Under the pieces are notes generated by a model. That model was not told the DNA's origin and did not search any database. It was given only the letters and a program-made list of their open reading frames with translations. A stretch of 64,000 nucleotides of DNA from NCBI RefSeq assembly GCF_001614315.2, contig NZ_LVEG02000005.1, positions 124,001 through 188,000 of the forward strand, written 5' to 3'. Source of the DNA: Halofilum ochraceum (GTDB lineage: Bacteria; Pseudomonadota; Gammaproteobacteria; XJ16; Halofilaceae). Of this stretch, positions 23,934 through 32,358 are shown piece by piece. The position numbers and the translations under genes are program-made. Each line of letters opens with the position of its first letter. Positions within the stretch are counted from its first letter, which is position 1.

Positions 23934-26221
23934 TGGACCATCTCCTGGTAGATTTCACGATCGAGTGCGTAGAGGTCGCCGTCCTCCTCGATGCAGGGCG
24001 CATCGCAATGGTCGAATGCCGCCTCGTTGATGGTGTCCAGCGCCCCGTCCAGCATCAACCCATGGTGATGGGCGAGCTTCTCCAGCGCATCGCGTTCCCA
24101 ACTGTCGTGTTCGCCCAGTCGCCGCAGCAGCGCCGAGTGTTCCGTATCGAGGCCGTCGATGGTTGGCACCGAAGCGTCGTCTGCCTCCGCGGGTTCCCCG
24201 GATTCGTCCGAACCGTCTTCCTCTCCGAAAACCCCGTGGAGGAGGGTGGACACCTGCGTTGTCTCGGCCAGCTTGCGCTGGAGTGCATCCGGATCCAGAG
24301 CGGATCGTCCACCCTCCGGTGTCGGCTCCGCTGCGGCGGCGCGCCGCCCGGGCTGCTCGGGGATGCTGTAGCCCTGTTGTGGGGTGGCGGGTTTCACGGT
24401 CACTGGGCCCGCGCTCACGCCGTGCAGATCAGATACCACCCGCTCCGGATCGAGGCCCAACTGCTTGTAGAGCTTCTGCAGGATTTTGACCTCACCGGGA
24501 TCGACGTGTCCGTCCGCCGCGGCGATCGCGACAAGATACTCGCCGACGGTTCCGCGCTGCGACTCCGACAATTCCCCGATCTGCGCCTTGAGCCCGGCCA
24601 TGCCGCGATCGTGCCGGAGTTGCCACTCCTTGTGTGCGTGCAGGCGGCTCCGTTCGCCCGCCTCCAGCGACAGGCTCGTCTCGATATGATGCTCCAGGTG
24701 CTGTTCCTCGGCCGAAGAGACCTCTCCGTCAGCGACGGACACCATCGCCGCCAGTCGCATGACCAGTGCAGCGGCCTCGAAGGCCGGTGAGGGGGCGCTC
24801 GGTGCGTCGTGGTCCTGTCGAAACACTACCAACTGCTCGTCGGGGTCTGGCTTTAGGCCGCTGAACCGGACATCCGGTTCCATACCGTAGCCAGTCTTCT
24901 CGAGGAGCTGCGCGAGTAACACCGATTCCTTCTTGGAGAACCTGTCCGGCTTATCGACCGGGAAGTCCTCGATCAGCTCACCAACCGGAACGAAAGTCCA
25001 TTCGCGACCTTCTGCGTGGCGGTCGAGCGTCGCCCGAAGCGCTTTGAGGCCGGGATGATCCACCGACCCGGCAAGTTCCGTGGGCAGGAGCGCGACTGCG
25101 TGCAGGCTCTCGCGGCCGTTGCCGTCTTTACCCAGGAAGCGGCTGTAGGAATCGAGCTTGTCGGTGGCCTGCTCCGCGATATCGGTGAGCAGCGTGCGCG
25201 GACGCTTGAGAATCGTGATGTCGGGTAGGGCAGGCCCCTTGTAAAGATCCACTGCCCCGCGCATGCCTCCGGATGCCGGATGATATTGCGCCCGCACGGG
25301 TGTCTTGTTTGGTTTGACGACAATTCCCTCGCCGTGGCGCTCCCGGTAAAGGGACTCGAACAGCGCCCGGAATTCGGATGGACAGCGCCTCGCCGGCGTG
25401 CGCAGACGGATCTCCGGGTGATGAATTACCCACGCCAACGCCCATTCTGCCGGGATCGGCTTGCCCGCCTTGCTGAATTGTCCCAGTCCGACTTTCAGCG
25501 ATGCCGGGATCTCATGTCCCGAAGTTGCGGAAACGGGCGGGGCGTTGGTGAGGTCGCGGTCGCCCCCGCCCAATTCGATCGCAGCCAGGAACTCCTCGGC
25601 GTAACGGGCAAAGGACCGATTGTCGCCATAAAGCTGCAACAGGCGCTCGACTTCAGCACGGATCGCGAGACGTTCTTCGGGATCATCGGCCCCGCTTCGG
25701 TGATCGTGCAGCAGCCGCCTTTCCAACCCGTAGAAGTACAGAAAGACGTAGCCAATGTACGCCCGCGGGTCCTTGCGGCCCTTAGCCAGCCATTCCAGAT
25801 AGGCGGCGCGGCAGCGCGGTCCGATGTCCGCGTAGGCGGGCCAGTAGTCCATGCCGGCTCCGTCCCGAGCGGGGCGGGCGCGATCCACCTTCAGATTGGG
25901 GTCGATCAGGGCGGGCTCGGTTCGGTAGCCATCGACGGAGGCCAGATCACGACCGACGTACAACAGGCCACCGTCGAGCGAATAGTCTTGCACGGTCGTC
26001 GCGCGGCCAGCGGGAAGCCAGAACTGGCGGAAGTTTCGGCTGAGCTTCCTTCTCGTATTCCTGCGCCCAATGCTGTCGCCGCTCGAGGAAACCTGAACAC
26101 GAACGCCGTTGTCGCGCGTCGGCCGTCGCGACTCGCGCGGCGAGTTGATGGATTTCTTGTCCGAACCGCTCAACCAGATCAGACCTCCGGCGACCAGGGC
26201 GATGATGACCAGGTATTCCAA
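23930..26221 (-). CDS. sngA: Shango defence TerB-domain protein SngA, TTG start
   Basis: Protein of about 763 residues. It starts with a single transmembrane segment (LEYLVIIALVAGGLIWLSG) and a basic linker. A TerB-N region follows (DYWPAYADIGPRCRAAYLEWLAKGRKDPRAYIGYVFLYFYGLERRLL), then a TerB-like helical domain with acidic metal-binding character (AAMVSVADGEVSSAEEQHLEHHI, later AAADGHVDPGEVKILQKLY). The C-terminus is TerB-C-like (LDREIYQEMVQ). TerB modules sit at the membrane in stress and phage-defence complexes. The frame is open to ATG 26374, but those residues look non-coding. TTG 26221 has AGGA 7 bp upstream and places the membrane segment at the N-terminus. It is the first gene of the operon. 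Confidence 0.82.
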   Translation of the reverse strand: MEYLVIIALVAGGLIWLSGSDKKSINSPRESRRPTRDNGVRVQVSSSGDSIGRRNTRRKLSRNFRQFWLPAGRATTVQDYSLDGGLLYVGRDLASVDGYRTEPALIDPNLKVDRARPARDGAGMDYWPAYADIGPRCRAAYLEWLAKGRKDPRAYIGYVFLYFYGLERRLLHDHRSGADDPEERLAIRAEVERLLQLYGDNRSFARYAEEFLAAIELGGGDRDLTNAPPVSATSGHEIPASLKVGLGQFSKAGKPIPAEWALAWVIHHPEIRLRTPARRCPSEFRALFESLYRERHGEGIVVKPNKTPVRAQYHPASGGMRGAVDLYKGPALPDITILKRPRTLLTDIAEQATDKLDSYSRFLGKDGNGRESLHAVALLPTELAGSVDHPGLKALRATLDRHAEGREWTFVPVGELIEDFPVDKPDRFSKKESVLLAQLLEKTGYGMEPDVRFSGLKPDPDEQLVVFRQDHDAPSAPSPAFEAAALVMRLAAMVSVADGEVSSAEEQHLEHHIETSLSLEAGERSRLHAHKEWQLRHDRGMAGLKAQIGELSESQRGTVGEYLVAIAAADGHVDPGEVKILQKLYKQLGLDPERVVSDLHGVSAGPVTVKPATPQQGYSIPEQPGRRAAAAEPTPEGGRSALDPDALQRKLAETTQVSTLLHGVFGEEDGSDESGEPAEADDASVPTIDGLDTEHSALLRRLGEHDSWERDALEKLAHHHGLMLDGALDTINEAAFDHCDAPCIEEDGDLYALDREIYQEMVQ

Positions 26222-26530
26222 TAAAGCGTCCTCGCGGTTTTCGTTATTTACATGCCCTGAGGCGGGTCCGGATGCGTCGGCGTGCCGTGGCCGGGAGGCG
26301 CCCACCTTGCCGGATCGACTGCGCGCTAAGCCTAGCATCACCGGGTCGACCGCTGACACGGGTCCCGGAGCCACCGGTGGTTTCTTTGCAGCGGCGGGCC
26401 GGTTGTCCTACGTTCGATTCGGCGGGGGACTTCTGGGCGCTGGCGACACGGCTGCCCCGCCGGCCGATCGGCGCCGAAGAGCAGTGAACTTGCCAGTGGA
26501 GGGAACAGCTGGCGGCTCCGGGAGTGACGC

Positions 26531-26920
26531 ATGGAGGATGGCACGTGTGATGATCTGCGCAAGTGGCACACGCGCCTCGTGGCCGGCATGAGCGGTGCCG
26601 AGGCGCAGCGCCTTTTGCGCCAAACGGGCCTCAAGGACGCCGAACTGGCGTATGTGCTCGGCATTTCCGTCTCGACGCTTCGCCGCCGCTTCCGCCAACG
26701 GCGCCTGCGTTCGCACGAGGGCGACTGCCTGTATCGCCTCACCGTGATTCTGGGCGCTGCCCCCGTAGCGTGGCTTCGGCAGGCGCAACCGGACCTGGAC
26801 GGTCTAAGGCCCCTCGAGGTGATCCGAACCGAGGTCGGCTATGAGCTGATCCGCGACATGCTCGCGGCGGACGCCCGAAGCGGGCCCGGTATGGAACCCG
26901 ATCGGCCTTCGCCTGCGTAA
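26531..26920 (+). CDS. Orphan Xre/MbcA/ParS-like antitoxin (DUF2384)
   Basis: A 129-residue protein in two halves: an Xre-like HTH (LLRQTGLKDAELAYVLGISVSTLRRRFRQRRLRSHEGDCLYRLTVI) and a C-terminal toxin-binding module (DLDGLRPLEVIRTEVGYELIRDML), as in antitoxins of RES-domain toxins. GGGAG lies 8 bp before ATG 26531. No RES-domain toxin gene follows: the next 240 bp hold nothing recognisable, then tniQ arrives on the opposite strand. It may be a leftover antitoxin, an anti-addiction gene or a regulator. It diverges from the Shango operon across a 310-bp gap, so it could influence that promoter. Confidence 0.65.
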   Translation: MEDGTCDDLRKWHTRLVAGMSGAEAQRLLRQTGLKDAELAYVLGISVSTLRRRFRQRRLRSHEGDCLYRLTVILGAAPVAWLRQAQPDLDGLRPLEVIRTEVGYELIRDMLAADARSGPGMEPDRPSPA

Positions 26921-27161
26921 CGCGCAGACGCGAGAAAGGCAGTGCACGCGGCGTTGAACCGCGGAGTTTGGCGCGGTAACGTCTGATCAACAAAGCCCGC
27001 CGGGGCTATGCCTTCATGCCAAGGTATCCTCAAACAGGCGGGTTACTTTTCCCTTCGCTTCTTCTGGGCTGGCGCGCATAGCCTAGCCCCGCCCCGGGTC
27101 GTCCACCTGCCCAACGGTCCGCGACCAAGCCACCAACGGGCTGGCCCGCGCGGCGCGGTCG

Positions 27162-28673
27162 CTAGGCCGGGCGCCCGATCCCCGGGAAGGGGACGGTCGT
27201 CGTCAGAAATTGCCGGAATCGCTTGTGCAGTTCGAGGAACGCCTCGTACGGGAGGCCGTCGCGCTCGATCTCGAAATCGAAGGCCGTGATCACGCCCGCA
27301 TTCGGCCCGCAATGGTGCCGGTGGAAGGTGCGACACCGGGAGCCGGTGCGTGGTCCCGTGGGCACCGTACACATGTCGAGCGGGTGCTCACCCTCGTAGT
27401 AGAACGTGAGGCGCTCTCCCGAAACGGCGCTCGCGTACCAGTGGTCGGGCGGAACCGCCTGCGCCCGCGCGCGACGAAATGCGCCGGCGTCATGGTTCTC
27501 CCGGTAGTGCCGCAGCTGTTCACACCACTCGTTCAGGAACCGGTAGAGCACGACGAACTGGCTCTCGAGCTGTCTGCGGATCAGCCACGCGCGGAAACCA
27601 CTGCCCGGATAGCTCACGCGACCGTCTTCGTGGCGGACTGCGGGCCACCAGATCGGTGCGGGCTCCGGTCCCTGTGCCTGTTCGTAGAAGGGGTAGGCCT
27701 CGAGCTGGCGCGCGAAAAAAGGAGCGTAATGCCGCGCCGCGGCACGGAAAAACCACAGACTCAGCGCCATGCATTGGGGGCAGGGATCCGGTCCGTCGAG
27801 CAAGTGCTCCGGGCGCAGGTGGCGGTAGCTGGTGACGTGCGGACGGTGGCGGGGCGCGCGCCGCGAGAGCCAGGCGACGATCGCCCGCGTCACGGCATAG
27901 TCGGCCGTGAGCACCGAACGCGGTGGGGCGGAGGGGCCGGCGTTGCGGCTGGCCCTCGGCATCACCGAGGCCAACGTCGGATCCGTTTCCGAGAGTCGGG
28001 TGGTGCGGTGGGCAAGGGGCAGGCGGCGGATATGCAGGGCATCGAGCTCGTCTGCGCGGAACGCCCGGCAACGATGCGCCTGAAAGGCCCCATAGAGCGG
28101 TGAGTCGAGGCTGATCTCCCGCCAGGCGGGATCGATCAGCGGTGGTGGGAGACGCCCTGGCAGGCCGAGCAGATCGTGCGTCTCGCCGGTCTCGCGCATG
28201 AACCGGTGGATCTCACCAATGGGACTGCAGTCCAGGTCCGCGATCACATCTGGAAGGCGCTCGAACGGTACGCACCCGCAATGGGGGCAGTCGCGTGCTG
28301 CGAGCTTTTCCCAGGGCGGCCACGGTCGGGCACAGACCGGACAGCATTCGGTGAACGCGCAGTGATGGATCGGGCAACGCTCGAGCCAGGGCAGGGCATA
28401 GACATCCGAGTGGTAGAGCGCGGCGGCGCATGCGGGACACTGCCGCGGGCTGCGCCCGCGCGCCGGCGATGCGCCGTCGCCGTCATTCGCCGCCTGCAGT
28501 GCCGCGACCCGCTCGAACAGCGAGCCGCGGTCGGGCACAACGCGGCGCAACGTCACTTCGATGGCTGATAGCGGGATACCCGGGTTGGCACTGAGGCAGC
28601 GGCGCAGCATCGAATAGCGGCTCTCGTAGGGGCGCTCAAAGAGCCGGCCGAGATTGACGAGGAAGGGCTCCAT
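27162..28673 (-). CDS. tniQ: TniQ/TnsD-family target-selection protein
   Basis: TniQ-family protein of 503 residues. The start PFLVNLGRLFERPYESRYSMLRRCLSANP resembles TniQ N-termini. It is followed by a double zinc-ribbon region: CPACAAALYHSDVYALPWLERCPIHH, then CPVCARPWPPWE and DCPHCG. The Cys/His set and the ALPWLERCPIHH phrase (usually W...CPxHxxxL) are diagnostic. The ~300-residue C-terminal half is unlike Tn5053 TniQ in length and probably reads the target DNA, as in TnsD. ATG 28673 shares one base with the stop of tniB (TGATG). There is only one TniQ-family gene, so this should be the sole target selector. Confidence 0.82.
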   Translation of the reverse strand: MEPFLVNLGRLFERPYESRYSMLRRCLSANPGIPLSAIEVTLRRVVPDRGSLFERVAALQAANDGDGASPARGRSPRQCPACAAALYHSDVYALPWLERCPIHHCAFTECCPVCARPWPPWEKLAARDCPHCGCVPFERLPDVIADLDCSPIGEIHRFMRETGETHDLLGLPGRLPPPLIDPAWREISLDSPLYGAFQAHRCRAFRADELDALHIRRLPLAHRTTRLSETDPTLASVMPRASRNAGPSAPPRSVLTADYAVTRAIVAWLSRRAPRHRPHVTSYRHLRPEHLLDGPDPCPQCMALSLWFFRAAARHYAPFFARQLEAYPFYEQAQGPEPAPIWWPAVRHEDGRVSYPGSGFRAWLIRRQLESQFVVLYRFLNEWCEQLRHYRENHDAGAFRRARAQAVPPDHWYASAVSGERLTFYYEGEHPLDMCTVPTGPRTGSRCRTFHRHHCGPNAGVITAFDFEIERDGLPYEAFLELHKRFRQFLTTTVPFPGIGRPA

Positions 28674-29617
28674 CAGGCGGGGCGAACCAGTGCGGGCACG
28701 AGCCCCGAGATGCGCACGCACTCGTGCACCATCTCGTCGTCGAAGGCCTCCACGCCGAGATCGGCGAGGAAGTCGGTCAGCAGGGTGTTCACCGTCGCGA
28801 CGAAGTACTGCATCCCCCAGGAGTCGATCGCGTAGGCGGTCTGGTACTCGCGAAAAACCCGCCACAGATCGCCGGCGAGCGAAGCCAGGCGCCATCCCTG
28901 CTGTTCGGCCTCGGGCAGGAAATAGCCGGTGTAGGTGGGACCGTCGGCGGGGTAGCGCAGGCGATCGTACTGAGAGAGACAGAAGTGCACCTGCTCCCGG
29001 GAAGTCAGGCCGGGGAAGGTCGTGCGCTGGGCGAAGAAGCGCCCATGGATATGCGCGTAGCGCGGTTGCTCACACGCCTCGAGCAACTCGCTCGACTCCT
29101 GATCGTTACCGACAAAAAAGTGGGTCAGTGCCATGTCGAGCAGCCGCAGCCGGTCGTGGAGCTCGGCGAACGGGCCGAACTGCAGGGGCGTCAGGCGCTG
29201 CATCTCGTCGACGATCAGCACCGCATAGCGGCTGTCGCTCTCCACGGCCCGGTCGGCGATGTAGTGCAGGAACCGGTCGGCGAGGTGGTCTGCCCGGTCG
29301 TGGTTGGCCGAGCGCAGCCCGACGCTCCAGCACAGCTGGCGAAAGACCGTCATGACCGTGTGCTGGTCGCGAAGGGGCATCGAGACGTAGTAGACCGGGA
29401 TCGGCGTGTTATCCCGCGCGCGCAGTTGCGAGGCGAGGGTGCGCACCGCGGTCGTCTTGCCCACGCGCGCGGCGCCCAGGATCAGCCCGCCGGTGGCCCC
29501 GGTCCACAGCCAGCGATGCAGCTCGTCGCGCAGGCCCTGGATGGCCGGCGTCTCCAGGTGCAGGCGGTCGTGCTGGAAGACCGGATGGTCGTAGAAATCG
29601 CGGGCGCTGCGGTCCAT
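28673..29617 (-). CDS. tniB: TniB/TnsC-type AAA+ transposition regulator
   Basis: AAA+ ATPase of 314 residues. Walker A is LILGAARVGKTTAVRTLASQL (about residue 47) and Walker B is YAVLIVDEMQRLTP (about residue 145), followed by the sensor-1 segment THFFVGNDQESSELLEA. The N-terminus (DFYDHPVFQHDRLHLETPAIQGLRDELHRWL) is of TnsC/TniB type. Such proteins form filaments on target DNA and connect the target selector with the transposase. ATG 29617 lies 2 bp after the tnsB stop codon. The frame stays open far upstream (to 30619), but that part is antisense-like shadow of tnsB. Confidence 0.87.
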   Translation of the reverse strand: MDRSARDFYDHPVFQHDRLHLETPAIQGLRDELHRWLWTGATGGLILGAARVGKTTAVRTLASQLRARDNTPIPVYYVSMPLRDQHTVMTVFRQLCWSVGLRSANHDRADHLADRFLHYIADRAVESDSRYAVLIVDEMQRLTPLQFGPFAELHDRLRLLDMALTHFFVGNDQESSELLEACEQPRYAHIHGRFFAQRTTFPGLTSREQVHFCLSQYDRLRYPADGPTYTGYFLPEAEQQGWRLASLAGDLWRVFREYQTAYAIDSWGMQYFVATVNTLLTDFLADLGVEAFDDEMVHECVRISGLVPALVRPA

Positions 29618-29619
29618 GG

Positions 29620-31488
29620 TCAGCCCCGGTGCGCGGCGCGCGTCGGATGCCAGACATGGCGCCGCGCGGGCTCGGTGGCCGTGGGTTCGCCGCCCTCGAG
29701 CACCAGCCCGGAACTGCGCCCGCCGGTGAACTCGGTGTAGACGCGCAGCAGGGACAACGCGTTGGTCGGCTCCGCGCGGTGCTCGAGCAGGTATCGAAAG
29801 TAGGCGGCCAGCGGGTCGCGCGCGCCGAGGCGATGGCGCGCGGCGTTCTTGTGGATCCACTGGCGGGTCGCCAGCGTATGCGCGAAACGCTGCCACGGCG
29901 TGGAGACCTGCAGCTCGCCGAGATCGGCGCCGGCGAGCGTGTAGGCGTGCAGCGTGCGGATGTCGCGCCGATCGAACTCCACCCGCACACGCGTTTCCTG
30001 CCCGGCGACGTGGACCAGTCCCGCACCATGGTAGCGCGCGTAGGCGAAGTTGATATGCGGGCGGCGATGCTCTTCGCGGTACCAGTGCAGGCGCACGACG
30101 GTACTCGACAGCAGGGGATGCCACTGGCGGGCGAGGAGGGCGGGCACGAAGCGCACGAAGTGCGCCCGGCAGTGGTGGCGGAAGACTTCCAGTGGCGCGG
30201 CGTCGCCGAGCGCGGCCTGCGGTGTCACGTTGTGCTCGGTCAGCAACACCGCGAGCGCCTCGTCGAGCGCCTGGAAGGTCATCACCGGCGGCTGCTTGCG
30301 GTTCGCGCGCGACTCCCGCTCGCGGTCGGTGGGATGCGAACCGGTGGTGGCGGCGGGGCGGTGCGTGCCCGCCTGTGCGAGGTAGTCGAACACCGCTTCC
30401 ACGCGCTGGCGCACGGTCGGCACGCCCGGCGGTCCGAAGCTCAGCGTCGCGCCGAACCGCCCGCACAGGAGGTCGACGATCGAGTGCGCCTGGTGCATGA
30501 GCGCGTTGTCGAGCTGCACGGTGCCGAAGCTGATCGGGAAGGCCTCGTCGGACGCGGCCGGGAAGCAGGCGCCCGGCGCATAGCGAAGCCCCGGGGTGGT
30601 CAATGACGGCGGCCGCCACGGGCGGACGCAGCGGTCGATCAGCGTCAACAGATCCTGCTGATTCGGCTGGCGCGTGGGCGCGAGGTGGTAGCCGAGCACG
30701 CAGCGCGTATCGACGTCGATGGTCACGAGCACGCTGGCGCGCGCGATGCGCAGCGGAATCAGCTCATCGTTGAGCAGCAGGTGCACGCGGTTGCCGAGAT
30801 CGAGGATGTGCTCGTCGATCTGCACGGCGCGCAGCGCGCGGTGCCCTGGATCGCCCGGCATCGGGCGGGGCGTGGCGCGGCGTCGGCGCTGCAGGCGCGC
30901 CTGTTCGAGCTCGGCGGCGCGTCGCTGCGCGTAGCGGCGCACGGACTGGTAGGCCACCGAGGCAGTGGTGTAGGGGTAGCGATCGCGCGGCCAGTGGAGC
31001 TCGGCCAGCAGGCGCTTGAATTCGCCATGCACGGCGTGGGGCGTAAGCCTCTGGGCGAAGGCGGCATCGCGGTGGCGGGCCTCGATCAGGCCATCGAGAC
31101 CCTCGCGCACCGCCGGCGCGGCCTCCAGCAGGGCGCGGAAGGCACAGGAATCCCCGCCCGCGCGGGCATGCGTCGGCAACGCCCGTCGACGGCGGCGTTG
31201 GTTGACGTTGGCGTGGGGCACGAGCCCCAGGGTGAGTGCGGGCGCTTCGCCGTCCTCGCCTGCCAGGCAGCGATCGAGGATCTGGCCGACGCGGGCCGGG
31301 CTCAGCGAATGCGCGCGGGCCGCGGCCTTCAGCGCCTCGCCCGCCAGCACGCAGGCGACGACCTGCTGGTTGCGCATGAACCCCCGCTGCTGGCGACTCG
31401 AGAGCGCCTCGACCGGGATCGCCGGCCACTCGGCGAGATCCCGCAGCCGCGGCTGCTGCTCGAGGCGAGCGCGCCAGCTCAGGTGCAT
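29620..31488 (-). CDS. tnsB: TnsB/TniA-type DDE transposase
   Basis: Retroviral-integrase-like transposase of 622 residues. The N-terminal third is helical and DNA-binding (EALSSRQQRGFMRNQQVVACVLAGEALKAAARAHSLSPARVGQILDRCLAG). The catalytic core has its first Asp in AVQIDEHILDLGNR, the following strand VLVTIDVDTRCVLGYHLA, the second Asp in VQLDNALMHQ, and the Glu in RVEAVFDYLAQAG. A C-terminal SH3-like barrel (YARYHGAGLVHVAGQETRVRVEFDRRDIRTLHAY) follows. It should bind the ~20-bp end repeats and cut the 3' ends. Start 31488 overlaps the tnsA end by 10 bp. No disruption is seen. Confidence 0.87.
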   Translation of the reverse strand: MHLSWRARLEQQPRLRDLAEWPAIPVEALSSRQQRGFMRNQQVVACVLAGEALKAAARAHSLSPARVGQILDRCLAGEDGEAPALTLGLVPHANVNQRRRRRALPTHARAGGDSCAFRALLEAAPAVREGLDGLIEARHRDAAFAQRLTPHAVHGEFKRLLAELHWPRDRYPYTTASVAYQSVRRYAQRRAAELEQARLQRRRRATPRPMPGDPGHRALRAVQIDEHILDLGNRVHLLLNDELIPLRIARASVLVTIDVDTRCVLGYHLAPTRQPNQQDLLTLIDRCVRPWRPPSLTTPGLRYAPGACFPAASDEAFPISFGTVQLDNALMHQAHSIVDLLCGRFGATLSFGPPGVPTVRQRVEAVFDYLAQAGTHRPAATTGSHPTDRERESRANRKQPPVMTFQALDEALAVLLTEHNVTPQAALGDAAPLEVFRHHCRAHFVRFVPALLARQWHPLLSSTVVRLHWYREEHRRPHINFAYARYHGAGLVHVAGQETRVRVEFDRRDIRTLHAYTLAGADLGELQVSTPWQRFAHTLATRQWIHKNAARHRLGARDPLAAYFRYLLEHRAEPTNALSLLRVYTEFTGGRSSGLVLEGGEPTATEPARRHVWHPTRAAHRG

Positions 31489-32162
31489 GGCCCGATCTCC
31501 GTGTCGAAGTCGAGCCTCCGCTCGGTAAGGCTTGCGCGCAGGTGCCCGCGGTGGACCAGGCGCAACAGCGCGATCTCGTGTGTGTAGGTGCGCTCGCGAT
31601 CGCCCGCATCGACCAGGTCGCCGAGTGTGCACGGGCCCCGGTTGGCCAGGCGCTCGAGCACGGCATACTCGGCCTCGGCCGTCTCCAGCGTCCGTGACTG
31701 GTGCAGGACGCGCACGATCTCCGCCCAGTTCTCGGCCTCCGTCTCGCGCTCGAACACCGACTCGTTGCTGATGACCTCGAACTGCAGGCCGCGCGCGGCG
31801 AAGAAGTGCGCCAGCGGTTCACGCAGTTCCTCGCGCAGCACGCCGCGCGGCTTGATCTCCACGACGCGCCGCGGTCCCGCGTCGCTCACCACGTAGCAGT
31901 CGGGGGTGTAGAGCTGGCGGCGCACGCGCAGGCGAAAGGGCTGCGGCACGTAACCGCTCACGGCGGGGGCGCCCTCGAGCAGCGCGGCGTGCAGGTGCTC
32001 GGCCCGGCTGTGGAACTCCGAGAGGTGGGGGTGCTTGAGCATCCACTGCAGGCGCAAGTCGGCGGCCGTGCGCAGGCGCCGCGCCGAGCGCTGCTGCTGG
32101 GGCGCGAGCGTCTCCGCCGTCACCGTGCGGGCGAGGGCGGGGTCGAAGTCGGGCGTCGCCAT
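31479..32162 (-). CDS. tnsA: TnsA-type endonuclease
   Basis: A 227-residue protein with the TnsA N-terminal nuclease fold: LKHPHLSEFHSRAEHLHAALLEG provides the early Glu region, and QLYTPDCYVVSDAGPRRVVEIKPRG gives the PD and ExK residues of the PD-(D/E)xK active site. A helical C-terminal part (AEYAVLERLANRGPCTLGDLVDAGDRERTYTHEIALLRLVHRGHL) resembles the winged TnsA C-domain. TnsA cuts the 5' ends so that Tn7-type elements move by cut-and-paste rather than cointegrate. Its presence separates this element from Tn5053. The chosen ATG 32162 drops a non-conserved 33-residue extension. Confidence 0.82.
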   Translation of the reverse strand: MATPDFDPALARTVTAETLAPQQQRSARRLRTAADLRLQWMLKHPHLSEFHSRAEHLHAALLEGAPAVSGYVPQPFRLRVRRQLYTPDCYVVSDAGPRRVVEIKPRGVLREELREPLAHFFAARGLQFEVISNESVFERETEAENWAEIVRVLHQSRTLETAEAEYAVLERLANRGPCTLGDLVDAGDRERTYTHEIALLRLVHRGHLRASLTERRLDFDTEIGPCT

Positions 32163-32358
32163 CGGCCGTCCCCGTAGCGGGGGTCGCGCTTCTGAGTATA
32201 GTCCGCGGGCGCGATCGGGCCAGGGTCGAGGTCTGCACCAGAAACGCATACAACGGTGCACCGCGCGCGGCGCCCGTTTTTCGGCTATCGTGGGGGCATC
32301 ACGGCGCCCGCGTGGCGGTGGAAACGGTGCGTAAGCTGCACCGGAAATCGGAGGGGAA

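Noticed and set aside
22350-23951. A 533-codon open frame opposite the SngB ATPase gene
   Set aside because: It is antisense to a gene with clear Walker motifs and has no recognisable domain.
22590-26221. Interpretation of the ATPase and helicase as part of a BREX system (BrxD/BrxHI)
   Set aside because: No pglX methylase, pglZ, brxC, brxA or brxB is present, and the third gene is a TerB protein, which fits Shango.
29617-30619. N-terminal extension that would make TniB 648 residues long
   Set aside because: The extension overlaps tnsB on the same strand in another frame and is Arg/Ala-rich. The TniB domain starts at 29617.
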